DNA from: CAVUDO01 sp963740255
GTDB lineage: Bacteria; Actinomycetota; Actinomycetes; Mycobacteriales; Cryptosporangiaceae
NCBI GenBank assembly: GCA_963740255.1
Contig: CAVUDO010000006.1
Span: forward strand, 744,001 to 808,000
Direction: 5' to 3'
DNA length: 64,000 nucleotides
A program made the translations under genes and the position numbers. Positions 52,149-61,608 of this stretch are shown in pieces. Position 1 is the stretch's first letter, and the number at the start of each line of letters is the position of its first letter. The notes under the pieces were generated by a model. That model had not been told where the DNA came from. It searched no databases and was given only the letters and a program-made list of their open reading frames with translations.

Positions 52149-54032
52149 TCAGACCAGGCTGTCGGCCCACTGGTGGTGCAGGCCGGCGTAGCGCCCGCCG
52201 GCGGCGATCAGCTCGGTCGGCGAACCGTCCTCGACCACCCGGCCGCCGTCGAGCACCAGCACCCGGTCGGCGATCTCCACGGTGGACAGCCGGTGGGCGA
52301 TGATCAGCGCGGTGCGGTCGGCCAGGATCGTCCGCAGGGCCCGCTGCACGGCCCGTTCGCTCGGGATGTCCAGCGACGAGGTCGCCTCGTCCAGGACCAG
52401 TACCGCGGGGTCGGCCAGGAACGCCCGGGCGAACGCGACCAGCTGGCGCTGGCCGGCCGAGAGCCGGCCGCCGCGCTTGGCCACGTCGGTGTCGTAGCCG
52501 TGCGGGAGCGCGCGGACGAACCCGTCCGCGCCAATCGCCGCCGCCGCGGCCTCGACATCGTTCCGGGACGCGGCAGGACGCCCGAACGCGATGTTGTCGG
52601 CGACCGAGCCGGTGAACAGGAAGTTCTCCTGGGTGATCATCACCACCGCGCGGCGCAGGTCGGCCTCGCAGATTTCGCGCAGGTCGACCCCGTCGAGGGT
52701 GACCCGGCCGTCCAGCGGGTCGTAGAAGCGGGCGAACAGCCGGGCGACCGTGGTCTTGCCGGCGCCGGTGGCCCCGACCAGCGCGAGCGTCTGCCCGGCG
52801 GGGATGTCGAGGTCGAGCGCCGGAAGCACCGGACGGTCGGCGCGGTAGGAGAAGCGGACGCCCTCGAACCGCACCGCTCCGGCCACCGCGGACAACGGCG
52901 TGGGGGTGACCGGTTCGGGGACGCTCGGCGGCTCCTCGAGCACACCGGAGAGCTTCTCCAGGCCGGCGGTCGCCGACTGCAGGGCGTTGTAGAACATCGA
53001 CAACTCCTGCATCGGCTCGAAGAACCGCCGCAGGTAGAGCAGGAACGCGGCCAGCACCCCGATCTGGAGCGACCCGCCCACCGCGTAGGCGCCGCCCACC
53101 GTGAGCACCAGCGCGGTCGTCACGTTGCCGATCAGCTGGATGCCGGGGGAGAAGAGTGCGACCAGCCGGTTGGTGTAGCGGGTGGCGCGCCGGTGGTCGT
53201 CGGAGATCGCCTCGAAGAGGGCGGTGTTGCGGGGCTCGCGCCGGAACGCCTGCACCGCCCGGATGCCGCCGAGCGACTCCACGAAATGCACGATGACCAG
53301 CGCGATCGTCTCGCGGGTGCGCCGGTAAGCCACGGCCGACCGGTGCCGGTACCAGGTGGAGAGCCACCACAGCAGCGGGAAGCCGGCCAGCACGATCAGG
53401 GCCAGCCGCCAGTCCAGGATCAGCAGCACCGCCCCGATCGAGACCACGTTCAGCCCGGCGATGACCAGGTCGTCCAGGCCGCCGTCGACCAGCTCGCCCA
53501 TCGCATCCACGTCGGAGGTGAGCCGGGAGATCACCCGCCCGGAGGTGTACCGCTCGTGGAACGCCGTGGACAGCCGCTGGAAGTGGTCGTACACCCGACG
53601 CCGCAGGTCGAGCAGCACCGCCTGGCCGATCCGCCCGGACGCGACCAGGAAGCTGCGCTTGGTGCCGTACTCCACGGCCGACGCCAGCGCGAACACGACC
53701 ACGACGGTGACCAGCAGTGTCGCGTCGCCGTCCCGCACGATCGGCGGGATGCCGGCGTCGATGCCCACGCTCACCAGGTAGGGCCCGGCCAGCCCCGCGG
53801 CGTTCTGCAGGAGCAGCAGCACCACCGCGTAGCCGAACAGCCGTTTGTGGGGACGCAACAACGACCGCAGCAGCCGCCGGCTCCGCTCCCGCAGCCGGAC
53901 GCCGGTCTCGGCGGACACCTCGTCGGACCCTTCCGCCGCCACGCCCCGCCAGGCCGTCACGTCCACGCCGGTCGCGTCGCTGGCGTCGTCCGCCTCGGCG
54001 GCGGCCGCCTTCGCGTCCTGGCCGGTCGTCAT
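52149..54032 (-). CDS. ABC exporter subunit, canonical half of a heterodimer
   Basis: 627 residues from ATG at 54032, overlapping the preceding gene by 4 bp. After an Ala/Asp-rich N-terminus, six helices (about 60-360) lead to a nucleotide domain with Walker A GATGAGKTTV, signature LSAGQRQLVAFARAFL and Walker B VLVLDEATSSLD with intact Glu. The partner (54029-55852) has Asp at that position, the arrangement of TM287/288-type heterodimeric exporters. The substrate is unknown. Confidence 0.92.
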   Translation of the reverse strand: MTTGQDAKAAAAEADDASDATGVDVTAWRGVAAEGSDEVSAETGVRLRERSRRLLRSLLRPHKRLFGYAVVLLLLQNAAGLAGPYLVSVGIDAGIPPIVRDGDATLLVTVVVVFALASAVEYGTKRSFLVASGRIGQAVLLDLRRRVYDHFQRLSTAFHERYTSGRVISRLTSDVDAMGELVDGGLDDLVIAGLNVVSIGAVLLILDWRLALIVLAGFPLLWWLSTWYRHRSAVAYRRTRETIALVIVHFVESLGGIRAVQAFRREPRNTALFEAISDDHRRATRYTNRLVALFSPGIQLIGNVTTALVLTVGGAYAVGGSLQIGVLAAFLLYLRRFFEPMQELSMFYNALQSATAGLEKLSGVLEEPPSVPEPVTPTPLSAVAGAVRFEGVRFSYRADRPVLPALDLDIPAGQTLALVGATGAGKTTVARLFARFYDPLDGRVTLDGVDLREICEADLRRAVVMITQENFLFTGSVADNIAFGRPAASRNDVEAAAAAIGADGFVRALPHGYDTDVAKRGGRLSAGQRQLVAFARAFLADPAVLVLDEATSSLDIPSERAVQRALRTILADRTALIIAHRLSTVEIADRVLVLDGGRVVEDGSPTELIAAGGRYAGLHHQWADSLV

Positions 54033-55852
54033 CGCGCCACCGCCTTGCCGGCACCGGCCACCAGGTCGGCCGGCACCCGGTGCGGTTCCACGTCCTCCGA
54101 CGCCTGGGACAGCGCCGCCCGGTAGGCCGGCACGGTCGCCAGCAGCTCGGAGTGGGTGCCCACCGCGGCGATCGTGCCGTCCCGCAGCAGCGCGACCCGG
54201 TCGGCGAGGGCCACCGTGGACGGGCGGTGGACCACCAGCAGTGCGGTGGTGCCGGCGAGCACCCGCGCCAGCGCCTCCTCCACCAGCGCCTCGGTGTAGA
54301 CGTCCAGCGCCGACAGCGGGTCGTCGAGCACGAGCACCGCCGGCCGGCCGAGTACGGCCCGGGCCAGCGCGAGCCGCTGGCGCTGGCCGCCCGACAGCGT
54401 CAGGCCCTGCTCGCCGATCCGGGTGTCCAGACCCCACGGCAGGTCGTGGACGAACTCGGCCTGGGCGATCCGCAGCGCTTCGTCCACGTCGGCCTCGCTG
54501 GCGTCCGGCCGCCCGAGCGTGAGGTTCTCCCGGACACTGGCCGAGAACAGCGTCGGGTCCTCGAACGCCGTCGAGACGACCGAGCGCAGCGAGGTCAGCC
54601 GCAGGTCGCGGAGGTCGCGCCCGTCCAGCGTGATCCGGCCGCCGGTGACGTCGTAGAGCCGCGGGACCAGCGCGGTGAGCGTCGTCTTGCCCGAGCCGGT
54701 GACGCCGACCAGCGCCAGCGTCTCGCCCGGCCGGATGTCCAGGTCGATGCCGCGCAGCACCGGCTCGGTGGCGTCCGGGTAGGTGAACGAGACGTCCTCG
54801 AACCGCAGGTGCCCGCGCAGGCCCGTGGCGTCGGCGGCGTCGGGCCGGTCGAGGATCGCCGGCTCGGTGTCGAGCACCTCGTAGAGCCGGTCGGCGGCGG
54901 TGGCCGCCTCCTGGCCGTTGGCGAGGATCCAGCCCAGCGCGTCCACCGGCCAGACCAGCATGAGCATCAGCGCGACGAACGCCACCAGGCCGCCGAGTGA
55001 GAGCGCGCCGTTGGCGACGGCCAGCGAGCCGAGCAGCAGGACGATCGCGAGCATGGCGTTGGGCACCGCGTCGAAGGACGACCAGAACCGGGCGATCAGC
55101 CGGGCCTTGTCGATCGAGGTGTCGTGCAGGGCCTGCGCGCTGCGGCCGAACTGGGCCAGCACCTCCCGACGCCGCCCGAACGCCTTGATCGTCCGGAAGC
55201 CGACCGCCGACTCCTCGACGAAGTTCGCGATGTCGCCCTGCTGGTCCTGCACCCGGCGGGCGAGCACGATGTACTCCCGCTCCAGCCGCTGGGACAGCCA
55301 TACCAGCGGAGCCACCCCGGCCGCGACCAGCAGGCCGAGCGGCCAGTAGAGGTTGAGCAGCAGAACGACCACGGTGAGGTAGGTGGCGATGTTGATCACC
55401 AGGAAGATCAGGCCGAACGCGAGGAACCGGCGGATCACCCCGAGGTCGGTGGTGACCCGGGAGACGAGTTGGCCGGTCTGCCAGCGGTCGTGGAACGCCA
55501 CCGGCAGCCGCAGCAGGTGCCGGTAGAGGTCGTTGCGCATCGCGGCCTCCATGCCCACCGCCGCGCCGGCCTGCACCCACCGCCGGACGAAGGCGCACAG
55601 CGCCTCGGCCAGGCCCAGCGCGAGCGCGAGGCCGCCCAGGAGCAGTAGGCCGGAGCCTTCGCCGCGGCGCACCGGGCCGTCCACGACGCCGCGCGTGACC
55701 AGCGGCACGACGATGCTGGCACCCACGCCGAGGGCCGCGGCGACGAGCATGGTGACCATCTGGCCCAGATACGGCCGCACGTAGGACCGCACCCGCCACA
55801 GGTTGCGCAACCGATGGCGGGCACGCGAACGCGACGCGGTATCCGGGGGCAT
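54029..55852 (-). CDS. ABC exporter subunit, degenerate half of a heterodimer
   Basis: 607 residues, first gene of the pair. Six helices precede a nucleotide domain with Walker A GVTGSGKTTL, signature LSGGQRQRLALARAVL and Walker B VLVLDDPLSALD. The catalytic Glu is replaced by Asp, marking the non-hydrolysing site. PPDTASRSRARHRLRN begins the basic N-terminus. It is translationally coupled to the downstream subunit. Confidence 0.92.
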   Translation of the reverse strand: MPPDTASRSRARHRLRNLWRVRSYVRPYLGQMVTMLVAAALGVGASIVVPLVTRGVVDGPVRRGEGSGLLLLGGLALALGLAEALCAFVRRWVQAGAAVGMEAAMRNDLYRHLLRLPVAFHDRWQTGQLVSRVTTDLGVIRRFLAFGLIFLVINIATYLTVVVLLLNLYWPLGLLVAAGVAPLVWLSQRLEREYIVLARRVQDQQGDIANFVEESAVGFRTIKAFGRRREVLAQFGRSAQALHDTSIDKARLIARFWSSFDAVPNAMLAIVLLLGSLAVANGALSLGGLVAFVALMLMLVWPVDALGWILANGQEAATAADRLYEVLDTEPAILDRPDAADATGLRGHLRFEDVSFTYPDATEPVLRGIDLDIRPGETLALVGVTGSGKTTLTALVPRLYDVTGGRITLDGRDLRDLRLTSLRSVVSTAFEDPTLFSASVRENLTLGRPDASEADVDEALRIAQAEFVHDLPWGLDTRIGEQGLTLSGGQRQRLALARAVLGRPAVLVLDDPLSALDVYTEALVEEALARVLAGTTALLVVHRPSTVALADRVALLRDGTIAAVGTHSELLATVPAYRAALSQASEDVEPHRVPADLVAGAGKAVAR

Positions 55853-55972
55853 CCCTCGACGGTAACCGCCGCCCCCGCCAATCTCCGCCCGATTTTCTCC
55901 AGGCCGAATCGTCGGGGACGGACGGGTGCGCCCCGGCGCTAGGGGGGCGTTGGGCCGCAGCCGCGGAGGGTT

Positions 55973-56797
55973 CTAGGGGGTCTGGAATCCGGCCTGCGCC
56001 AGCACCGCCCGGCCCTTGTCGGAGAGCACGTAGGCGACGAACGCCTCGGCCGCGGTCTTGTTGGGGGCGTTCTTGAGCACGGTGATCGGATAGCTGTTGA
56101 CCGCGCCGGCCGATTCGGGGAACTCGATGCCCTCCACATCGGCCGCCGCCGCCCTGGCGTCGGTGCGGTAGACCAGCGCCGCGTCCACCTCGCCGAGGCG
56201 GGCCTTGGACAGCGCGGCCTTCACGTCCTGCTCCAGGGTGACCGGGGTGAGCTTCGTCCCGGCCGCGTCCAGCGCTTTCTTCGCCGCGACGCCGCAGGGC
56301 ACCTGCACGGCGCACAACGCCACCTTGACGCCGGGCCTGGCCAGGTCTGCCAGGCTCTCGATCCCCTCCGGGTTGCCCTTGGCGACAGCGATCACGAGCT
56401 GGTTCTTCGCGAACGTCGTCGGGGTCCCCACGGCGTTGCCGGCGTCGGTGACGGTCTTCATGGGGGCGGCGCCGGCCGAGGCGAACACGTCGGCGGGGGC
56501 GCCCGCGTTGACCTGGGCGGCCAACGCGGAACTGCCGCCGAAGCTGAACGTCACCTTCGTGCCGGGGTTCGCGGCCTCGAAGTCCTTGCCGAGATGGGCG
56601 AACGACTCGGTCAGCGACGCCGCGGCAAGGACCGTGACGGTGCCGGTCGCCTTCGCCGGATCCGCGCCCGGCGAGGTCGTGGTGCCCGAGCCGCCACAGG
56701 CGCCGGTCGTCAGCGTCGCGGCCGCGGCCAGACCGGCCAGACCGATCCTTGCCCCACGTGTCCTTGCCCCACGTGTCCTTGCCTTACGTGCCTGCAC
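55973..56797 (-). CDS. modA: molybdate-binding lipoprotein
   Basis: 274 residues from GTG at 56797 with AGGAG seven bases before. The signal peptide ends in lipobox TTGAC with Cys34. VTVLAAASLTESFAHLGKDF is the first oxyanion-binding segment, and FSFGGSSALAAQVNAGAPAD and VDAALVYRTDA are typical ModA motifs. It captures molybdate or tungstate at the cell surface for an ABC importer. The modB and modC genes expected downstream are not in the window: the next gene is the unrelated exporter pair. The signal peptide's basic region contains a 15-bp tandem repeat. Confidence 0.9.
   Translation of the reverse strand: MQARKARTRGARTRGARIGLAGLAAAATLTTGACGGSGTTTSPGADPAKATGTVTVLAAASLTESFAHLGKDFEAANPGTKVTFSFGGSSALAAQVNAGAPADVFASAGAAPMKTVTDAGNAVGTPTTFAKNQLVIAVAKGNPEGIESLADLARPGVKVALCAVQVPCGVAAKKALDAAGTKLTPVTLEQDVKAALSKARLGEVDAALVYRTDARAAAADVEGIEFPESAGAVNSYPITVLKNAPNKTAAEAFVAYVLSDKGRAVLAQAGFQTP
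56747..56791 (-). repeat. three tandem 15-bp units in the modA signal peptide
   Basis: The unit CCTTGCCCCACGTGT (plus strand) is exactly repeated at 56747-56761 and 56762-56776, with a variant at 56777-56791. Read as protein it gives repeated TRGAR in the basic n-region, so its expansion lengthens the positively charged part of the signal peptide. Confidence 0.8.
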
Positions 56798-56822
56798 GGG
56801 CTGCTCCTTCTCCGGCCGCCCC

Positions 56823-57215
56823 TCAGCGGGCTTTCTGCACCACGACGTTCGTCGACTTGATCACCGCGACGGCCAGCGAGCCGACCTCCAGGCCCAGGTC
56901 GTCGACGGCCTCGCGGCTCATCAGCGACACCACCCGGAACGGCCCCGCCTGGATGTCGACCTGGGCCATTACGGTGTCCTTCACCACCGCCGTGACGATT
57001 CCCCGTAGCTGGTTGCGCGCCGAGGACACGTCGGCGCCCTCGTCGTGCTCCCCAGCCATCGTCCGGGCGTAGTGGGCCAGGTCGGCACCGGCGACGACCC
57101 GGTGGCCGTGCTCGTCGCGGTCGGCGGCGAGCCGTCCCGCGTCCACCCAGCGGCGCATCGTGTCGGCGCTGACCCCGAGCAGCCCGGCAGCCTCGCCGAT
57201 CCGGAACGCGGTCAC
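56823..57215 (-). CDS. HTH-MopI (TOBE) molybdate-responsive regulator-like protein
   Basis: 130 residues from the GTG at 57215 (VTAFRIGEAAGLLGV); an ATG 18 bp upstream is an alternative start. Residues 1-55 form a MerR/excisionase-like helix-turn-helix (GEAAGLLGVSADTMRRWVDAG). The C-terminal Mop/TOBE domain is SARNQLRGIVTAVVKDTVMA then SREAVDDLGLEVGSLAVAVIKST, the molybdate-binding fold. It sits 25 bp before modA, as in other actinobacterial molybdate loci, and is expected to sense or regulate uptake. Confidence 0.88.
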   Translation of the reverse strand: MTAFRIGEAAGLLGVSADTMRRWVDAGRLAADRDEHGHRVVAGADLAHYARTMAGEHDEGADVSSARNQLRGIVTAVVKDTVMAQVDIQAGPFRVVSLMSREAVDDLGLEVGSLAVAVIKSTNVVVQKAR

Positions 57216-57334
57216 CGGCCAACCCTCGCACATTCCAGGCAAACCCGCTACAGATGCCTTGCAGATGCGCCAACGCAGGGCCCGGCGGGTCGCATCTCCG
57301 TGACGACGGACATCGGCGCGAGGCCGACCGGCGC

Positions 57335-58234
57335 TCAGATCCAGGGCGTGCCGGTGAGGCGTTCGTAGACCTCGACGTACCGGGCACGGGTGGCGGCGAC
57401 GACGTCGTCGGGCAGTTCGGGGGCGGGTGGGCGTTTGTCCCAGCCGGTGCCGGTCGCCCAGTCGCGGACGAACTGCTTGTCCAGGCCGTGCTGCCGCTCG
57501 CCCGGCCGCCACTGGTCGGCGAGCCAGAAGCGGGAGGAGTCCGGGGTCAGCACCTCGTCGCCCAGCGTCAGGGTGCCCTCGGCCGACCAGCCCAGCTCCA
57601 GCTTGGTGTCGGCCACGATGATGCCGTGCCCGGCGGCCACTGCGGCGCCGCGCCGGTAGACCTCCAGGGTGATCCGGCGCAGGTCGGCCGCGACCTCGTC
57701 GCCGACGGCGGCCACCACCTCGGCGTAGGTCATCGGCTCGTCGTGGGTGCCGACGTCGGCCTTGGTGGTCGGGGTGAAGATCGGTTCGGCGAGCCGGTCG
57801 GCCTCGACCAGGCCGGACGGCAGCGCGGCGCCGCTCACCGTGCCGGTGGCCCGGTACTGCTCCAACCCGAGCCCCACCAGGTAGCCCCGGGCGACGCACT
57901 CCACCGGCACCATCCGCAGCCGCCGCACCCGCAGCGCCCGGCCGGCGAACTCCGCCGGCACGTCGGCGGAGACCACGTGGTGCGGCACCAGGTCGGCGAG
58001 CTGTTCGAACCACCATAGCGAGAGCCGGGTGAGGATCGCGCCCTTGTCCGGGATCGGGGTGGGCAGCACCACGTCGTACACCGAGATCCGGTCGCTGGCC
58101 ACCAGCAGCAGCTCGTCCCCGCCGAGCGCGTACACGTCCCGGACCTTGCCGGAATGCACCAGTCGGGGTGTCGTCGCGCGGTCGCTGTCTGCGGCGGGCA
58201 AGGGCGCTCCTCCTGGAGGTGGCTCGACCCTCAC
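57335..58234 (-). CDS. purC: phosphoribosylaminoimidazole-succinocarboxamide synthase
   Basis: 299 residues from GTG at 58234; the extreme N-terminus is uncertain because no clear ribosome site is visible. LVHSGKVRDVYALGGDELLL starts the SAICAR synthetase fold; VVSADVPAEF, VECVARGYLVGLGL, HDEPMTYAEV and IIVADTKLELGW follow in order. It ligates aspartate to CAIR with ATP in purine synthesis. It appears alone, without other pur genes. Confidence 0.95.
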   Translation of the reverse strand: MRVEPPPGGAPLPAADSDRATTPRLVHSGKVRDVYALGGDELLLVASDRISVYDVVLPTPIPDKGAILTRLSLWWFEQLADLVPHHVVSADVPAEFAGRALRVRRLRMVPVECVARGYLVGLGLEQYRATGTVSGAALPSGLVEADRLAEPIFTPTTKADVGTHDEPMTYAEVVAAVGDEVAADLRRITLEVYRRGAAVAAGHGIIVADTKLELGWSAEGTLTLGDEVLTPDSSRFWLADQWRPGERQHGLDKQFVRDWATGTGWDKRPPAPELPDDVVAATRARYVEVYERLTGTPWI

Positions 58235-58360
58235 ACCCTTGCAGGTGCTCCTGTGGACGCCCGTCGCCGGGGCGGACGCGGTGGTTGGCCGGCGCTCAGT
58301 GACGGACCAGGACCGGCGCCTGTTGCGGAGCCAGTGGGACGGCGGACCGGCGTCGGCAGG

Positions 58361-58870
58361 TCAGGCTGCGCGTCCGGCCTCGTGGTCGAGCAGCCACTGC
58401 TTGACCTCCAGCCCCCAGCGGAAGCCGCCGAGGCCACCGCCCGTCCGGACGATGCGGTGGCACGGCACGAACAGCGCGGCGGCGTTGCGGGCGCAGGCGT
58501 TGGCCGCGGCACGGACGGCCCCGGGCCGTCCGGACTTCGCCGCGTACCCGGCGTAGGTGAGCGGGGCTCCGGCCGGCACCGTCCGCAGTACGTCCCAGGC
58601 GTGGGTCAGGAACGGTCCGGACACCTGCCGGACCGGCACCGCGTCCAGCGCGTCCAAGGCGCCGGCGTGGTAGGCCTCGGCGGCCTGGCTGAACGCGCCG
58701 AGGTCGGCCCGCCCGGTGACCGCGACGGGCCGCAGTGCCGGGGCGACGAGGGGGACGAGGTCGTCGACCGACGCCGTCCACCCGCTGGCCAGCACGGCCT
58801 CCTCGGTGGCGAGCAGGGTGAACGGTCCGATCGGTGTGCTGATCGTGGTGAAGGAGGCGGTGCCGGTCAT
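58361..58870 (-). CDS. ogt: methylated-DNA-[protein]-cysteine S-methyltransferase
   Basis: 169 residues. The methyl-accepting Cys137 is in PCHRIV, followed by GGLGGFRWGLEVKQWLL. The N-terminal domain is an alpha/beta fold of typical length. It removes methyl groups from O6-methylguanine in a suicide reaction. Its ATG shares one base with the stop of the Ada/AlkA-like gene, so the two form an alkylation-repair operon. Confidence 0.93.
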   Translation of the reverse strand: MTGTASFTTISTPIGPFTLLATEEAVLASGWTASVDDLVPLVAPALRPVAVTGRADLGAFSQAAEAYHAGALDALDAVPVRQVSGPFLTHAWDVLRTVPAGAPLTYAGYAAKSGRPGAVRAAANACARNAAALFVPCHRIVRTGGGLGGFRWGLEVKQWLLDHEAGRAA

Positions 58871-60378
58871 CAGTGGTCTCCCGAGTGGGTGGGCGTGTGC
58901 CGGGGGTTGGCGTGCCCGGGGTTGGTGTGCTCGGAATGGGCGTGCCAGAGGTGCAGGACGGCGTAGGAGCGCCACGGCCGCCAGCGCTGGGCGTGGGCGT
59001 CCAGGGCGGCGGCGGTGTCCGGGAGGCCGACGGCGCCGGCGCCCCGGCGTACGCCCAGGTCGCCGGGGAGGAACACGTCCGGCGCGCTGAGCGCCCGCAG
59101 GACGATGTAGTCGGCTGTCCAGGGGCCGATGCCCGGTAGCCCCCGCAGCGCGGCGGCCGTCTCCGCCGGGTCGGCACCGGCGTCCAGCACGAGGTCGCCG
59201 CCCGCGAGTGCCGCACACAGCGCGACCAGCGCCCGCGCGCGGCTGGCCGGCATCGGCAGGGTGGCGGGATCGACCGCGGCCAACGCCTCCGCGGTCGGGA
59301 ACGCCCGGTGAAGGCCGGCGTCTCCCTCGACGGGCTCCCCGTACGCGGCGGCCAGGCGGCCGGCCACCGTGCGCGCGGCCGCCACCGAGACCTGCTGGCC
59401 CAGCACCGCGCGCACGGCGATCTCCGCGCCGTCCACCGCCCCCGGCACCCGCAGGCCCGGCCGGGCGGCGACCAGCGGCGCCAGCTCGGGATCGGTCGCC
59501 AGGTGGGCGTCCACGGCGACCGGGTCGGCGTCGAGGTCGAGCAGGCGCCGGCAGCGCTGGACCGCGCTGCCGAGGTCGCGGAGGTCGGCCAGCCGGAGCT
59601 CGGCCCGGACGTGCCCGTCGCCCGGGGCGAGCGCCACCGTGCCGGGGCCGCGTGCGAGTCGCAGCACCCGCCGGTAGCTGCCCGCGGCGGTGACCTCCTC
59701 GACCGCGGGCACGGCGCGGGCCGAGAGGAACGCCCACAGGCCCGCGGCGTCGAACGGCTCCCGCCGGGGCAGCCGCAGACTGATCGTCCCCGGTGCCGGC
59801 GTCCGCACCTGGCGACGGCGGGCCCGCAGGGCGCTGGGCGTGGTCGCGAAGACCTCGCGGACGGTGTCGTTGAACTGGCGGATGCTGGCGAAGCCGGCGG
59901 CGAACGCGATGTCGGCGAACGGCAGCGCGGTGGTCTCGATCAGCGTGCGGGCGGTCTGGGCGCGGCGGGCCCTGGCCAGGGCGAGCGGGCCGGCGCCGAG
60001 TTCGGCGGTGAGCTGGCGGTGCAGGTGCCGGTCGGAGTAGCCGAGCCGCCGGGCCAGCCCGGTGACGCCGTCCCGCTCCACCACGCCGTCGGCGATCAGG
60101 CGCATCGCCCGGCCCACCAGGTCGGCGCGCATGTTCCATTCCGGCGAGCCGGGGGCGGCGTCGGGCAGGCAGCGCAAGCAGGCCCGGAACCCCGCCGCCT
60201 GGGCGCCCGCGGACGTGGCGTAGAAGCGGACGTTCGCCCGTTTCGGCGTGATCGCCGGGCAGCTCGGCCGGCAGTAGATCCGGGTCGAGGTGACCGCGGT
60301 GACGAACCAGCCGTCGAACCGGGCGTCCCTGCTCCGCACGGCGCGGTAGCAGAGTTCGGGATCGGCCAGTGGGCTCAT
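58870..60378 (-). CDS. Ada-type regulator fused to AlkA-like 3-methyladenine glycosylase
   Basis: 502 residues. The N-terminal zinc domain has four Cys (36, 40, 67, 70), as in Ada, where one accepts a methyl from phosphotriesters. An AraC-type DNA-binding region (about 85-190) follows, with RRLGYSDRHLHRQLTAELG. The C-terminal half is AlkA-like: HhH segment LRGLPGIGPWTADYIVLRAL and the catalytic-Asp segment FLPGDLGVRRG. The last 20 residues are His-rich. It would sense alkylation, activate transcription, and excise alkylated bases. Confidence 0.92.
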   Translation of the reverse strand: MSPLADPELCYRAVRSRDARFDGWFVTAVTSTRIYCRPSCPAITPKRANVRFYATSAGAQAAGFRACLRCLPDAAPGSPEWNMRADLVGRAMRLIADGVVERDGVTGLARRLGYSDRHLHRQLTAELGAGPLALARARRAQTARTLIETTALPFADIAFAAGFASIRQFNDTVREVFATTPSALRARRRQVRTPAPGTISLRLPRREPFDAAGLWAFLSARAVPAVEEVTAAGSYRRVLRLARGPGTVALAPGDGHVRAELRLADLRDLGSAVQRCRRLLDLDADPVAVDAHLATDPELAPLVAARPGLRVPGAVDGAEIAVRAVLGQQVSVAAARTVAGRLAAAYGEPVEGDAGLHRAFPTAEALAAVDPATLPMPASRARALVALCAALAGGDLVLDAGADPAETAAALRGLPGIGPWTADYIVLRALSAPDVFLPGDLGVRRGAGAVGLPDTAAALDAHAQRWRPWRSYAVLHLWHAHSEHTNPGHANPRHTPTHSGDH

Positions 60379-60504
60379 GACGTCGATCCTCGCACCCGTC
60401 CCGGCGTGCGGCTAGCGGAAATCGGACCTGGTGGCCAGGGGTGCCGCCAGCGTCCGCGGTCCACGGGACGTAGGTCAGGGAGGGGTCTGGAAGACTGGTG
60501 TGTC

Positions 60505-61590
60505 GTGAGCCTCACCCTCGGGATCGTCGGTCTGCCCAACGTCGGCAAGTCCACGCTCTTCAACGCCCTGACCAAGAACGACGTGCTCGCCGCGAACTAC
60601 CCGTTCGCCACGATCGAGCCCAACGTCGGGGTGGTCGGCGTCCCCGACCCCCGGCTGGAGGTGCTGGCCGGCATCTTCTCCTCGCAGAAGATCGTCCCGG
60701 CGGCGGTCTCGTTCGTCGACATCGCCGGGCTGGTGCGCGGCGCCAGCACCGGCCAGGGCCGCGGCAACGCGTTCCTGGCCAACATCCGCGAGGCCAGCGC
60801 GATCTGCCAGGTGATCCGGGCCTTCGACGACCCGAACGTGGTGCACGTCGACGGCAAGGTCTCGCCGGCCGACGACATCGCCACCATCGAGACCGAGCTG
60901 ATCCTGGCCGACCTCCAGACGCTGGAGAAGGCGGTGCCGCGGCTGGAGAAGGAGTCGCGCCTCAAGAAGGAGCGGGCACCGGTGCTGGAGGCCGCCCGCG
61001 GAGCCGTCGACCTGCTCGACGGCGGTGTGACGCTCTACGCCGGTGCGGACGCCAAGGGCGTCGACGCCATGCAGCTGCGCGAGCTGACGCTGCTCACCAC
61101 CAAGCCGTTCCTGTACGTGTTCAACGTGGACGAGCCGGAGCTGGGCGACGCGGAGTTCCTGGACTCGCTCCGGGCGCTGGTGGCGCCGGCCGAGGCGGTG
61201 TTCCTGGACGCCAAGATCGAGTCCGAGCTGATCGACCTGCCCGAGGCGGAGGCCCTCGAGCTGCTGGAGTCGGTCGGCCAGTCCGAGCCCGGCCTGCACC
61301 AGCTGATCCGGGTGGGCTTCCGGACGCTCGGCTTGCAGACCTACCTCACCGCCGGGCCGAAGGAGGCCCGCGCCTGGACGATCCCGACCGGCGCCACCGC
61401 CCCGGAGGCCGCCGGCGTCATCCACTCGGATTTCCAGAACAAGTTCATCAAGGCCGAGGTGGTGGCGTTCGACGACCTGGTCGCCGCCGGCTCGATGGCC
61501 GACGCGAAGGCGCGGGGCCGGGTGCGGATGGAAGGCAAGGCCTACGTGATGGCCGACGGCGACGTGGTCGAGTTCCACACCAACCGCTGA
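60505..61590 (+). CDS. ychF: redox-regulated ATPase YchF (OLA1 family)
   Basis: 361 residues from GTG at 60505. The P-loop is GLPNVGKSTLFN, switch region DIAGLVRGASTGQGRGNAFL, and specificity motif FNVDEPE replaces NKxD. The TGS domain ends ARGRVRMEGKAYVMADGDVV. Despite a GTPase-like fold, YchF prefers ATP and associates with ribosomes. It is convergent with the 106-residue gene downstream. Confidence 0.95.
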   Translation: MSLTLGIVGLPNVGKSTLFNALTKNDVLAANYPFATIEPNVGVVGVPDPRLEVLAGIFSSQKIVPAAVSFVDIAGLVRGASTGQGRGNAFLANIREASAICQVIRAFDDPNVVHVDGKVSPADDIATIETELILADLQTLEKAVPRLEKESRLKKERAPVLEAARGAVDLLDGGVTLYAGADAKGVDAMQLRELTLLTTKPFLYVFNVDEPELGDAEFLDSLRALVAPAEAVFLDAKIESELIDLPEAEALELLESVGQSEPGLHQLIRVGFRTLGLQTYLTAGPKEARAWTIPTGATAPEAAGVIHSDFQNKFIKAEVVAFDDLVAAGSMADAKARGRVRMEGKAYVMADGDVVEFHTNR

Positions 61591-61608
61591 GCGTCGACAG
61601 ACCGGGTT

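Noticed and set aside
52149..56315. A 1388-residue continuous minus-strand protein
   Set aside because: The upstream part is an out-of-phase shadow of another ABC gene. The real start is the ATG at 54032, coupled to the first subunit.
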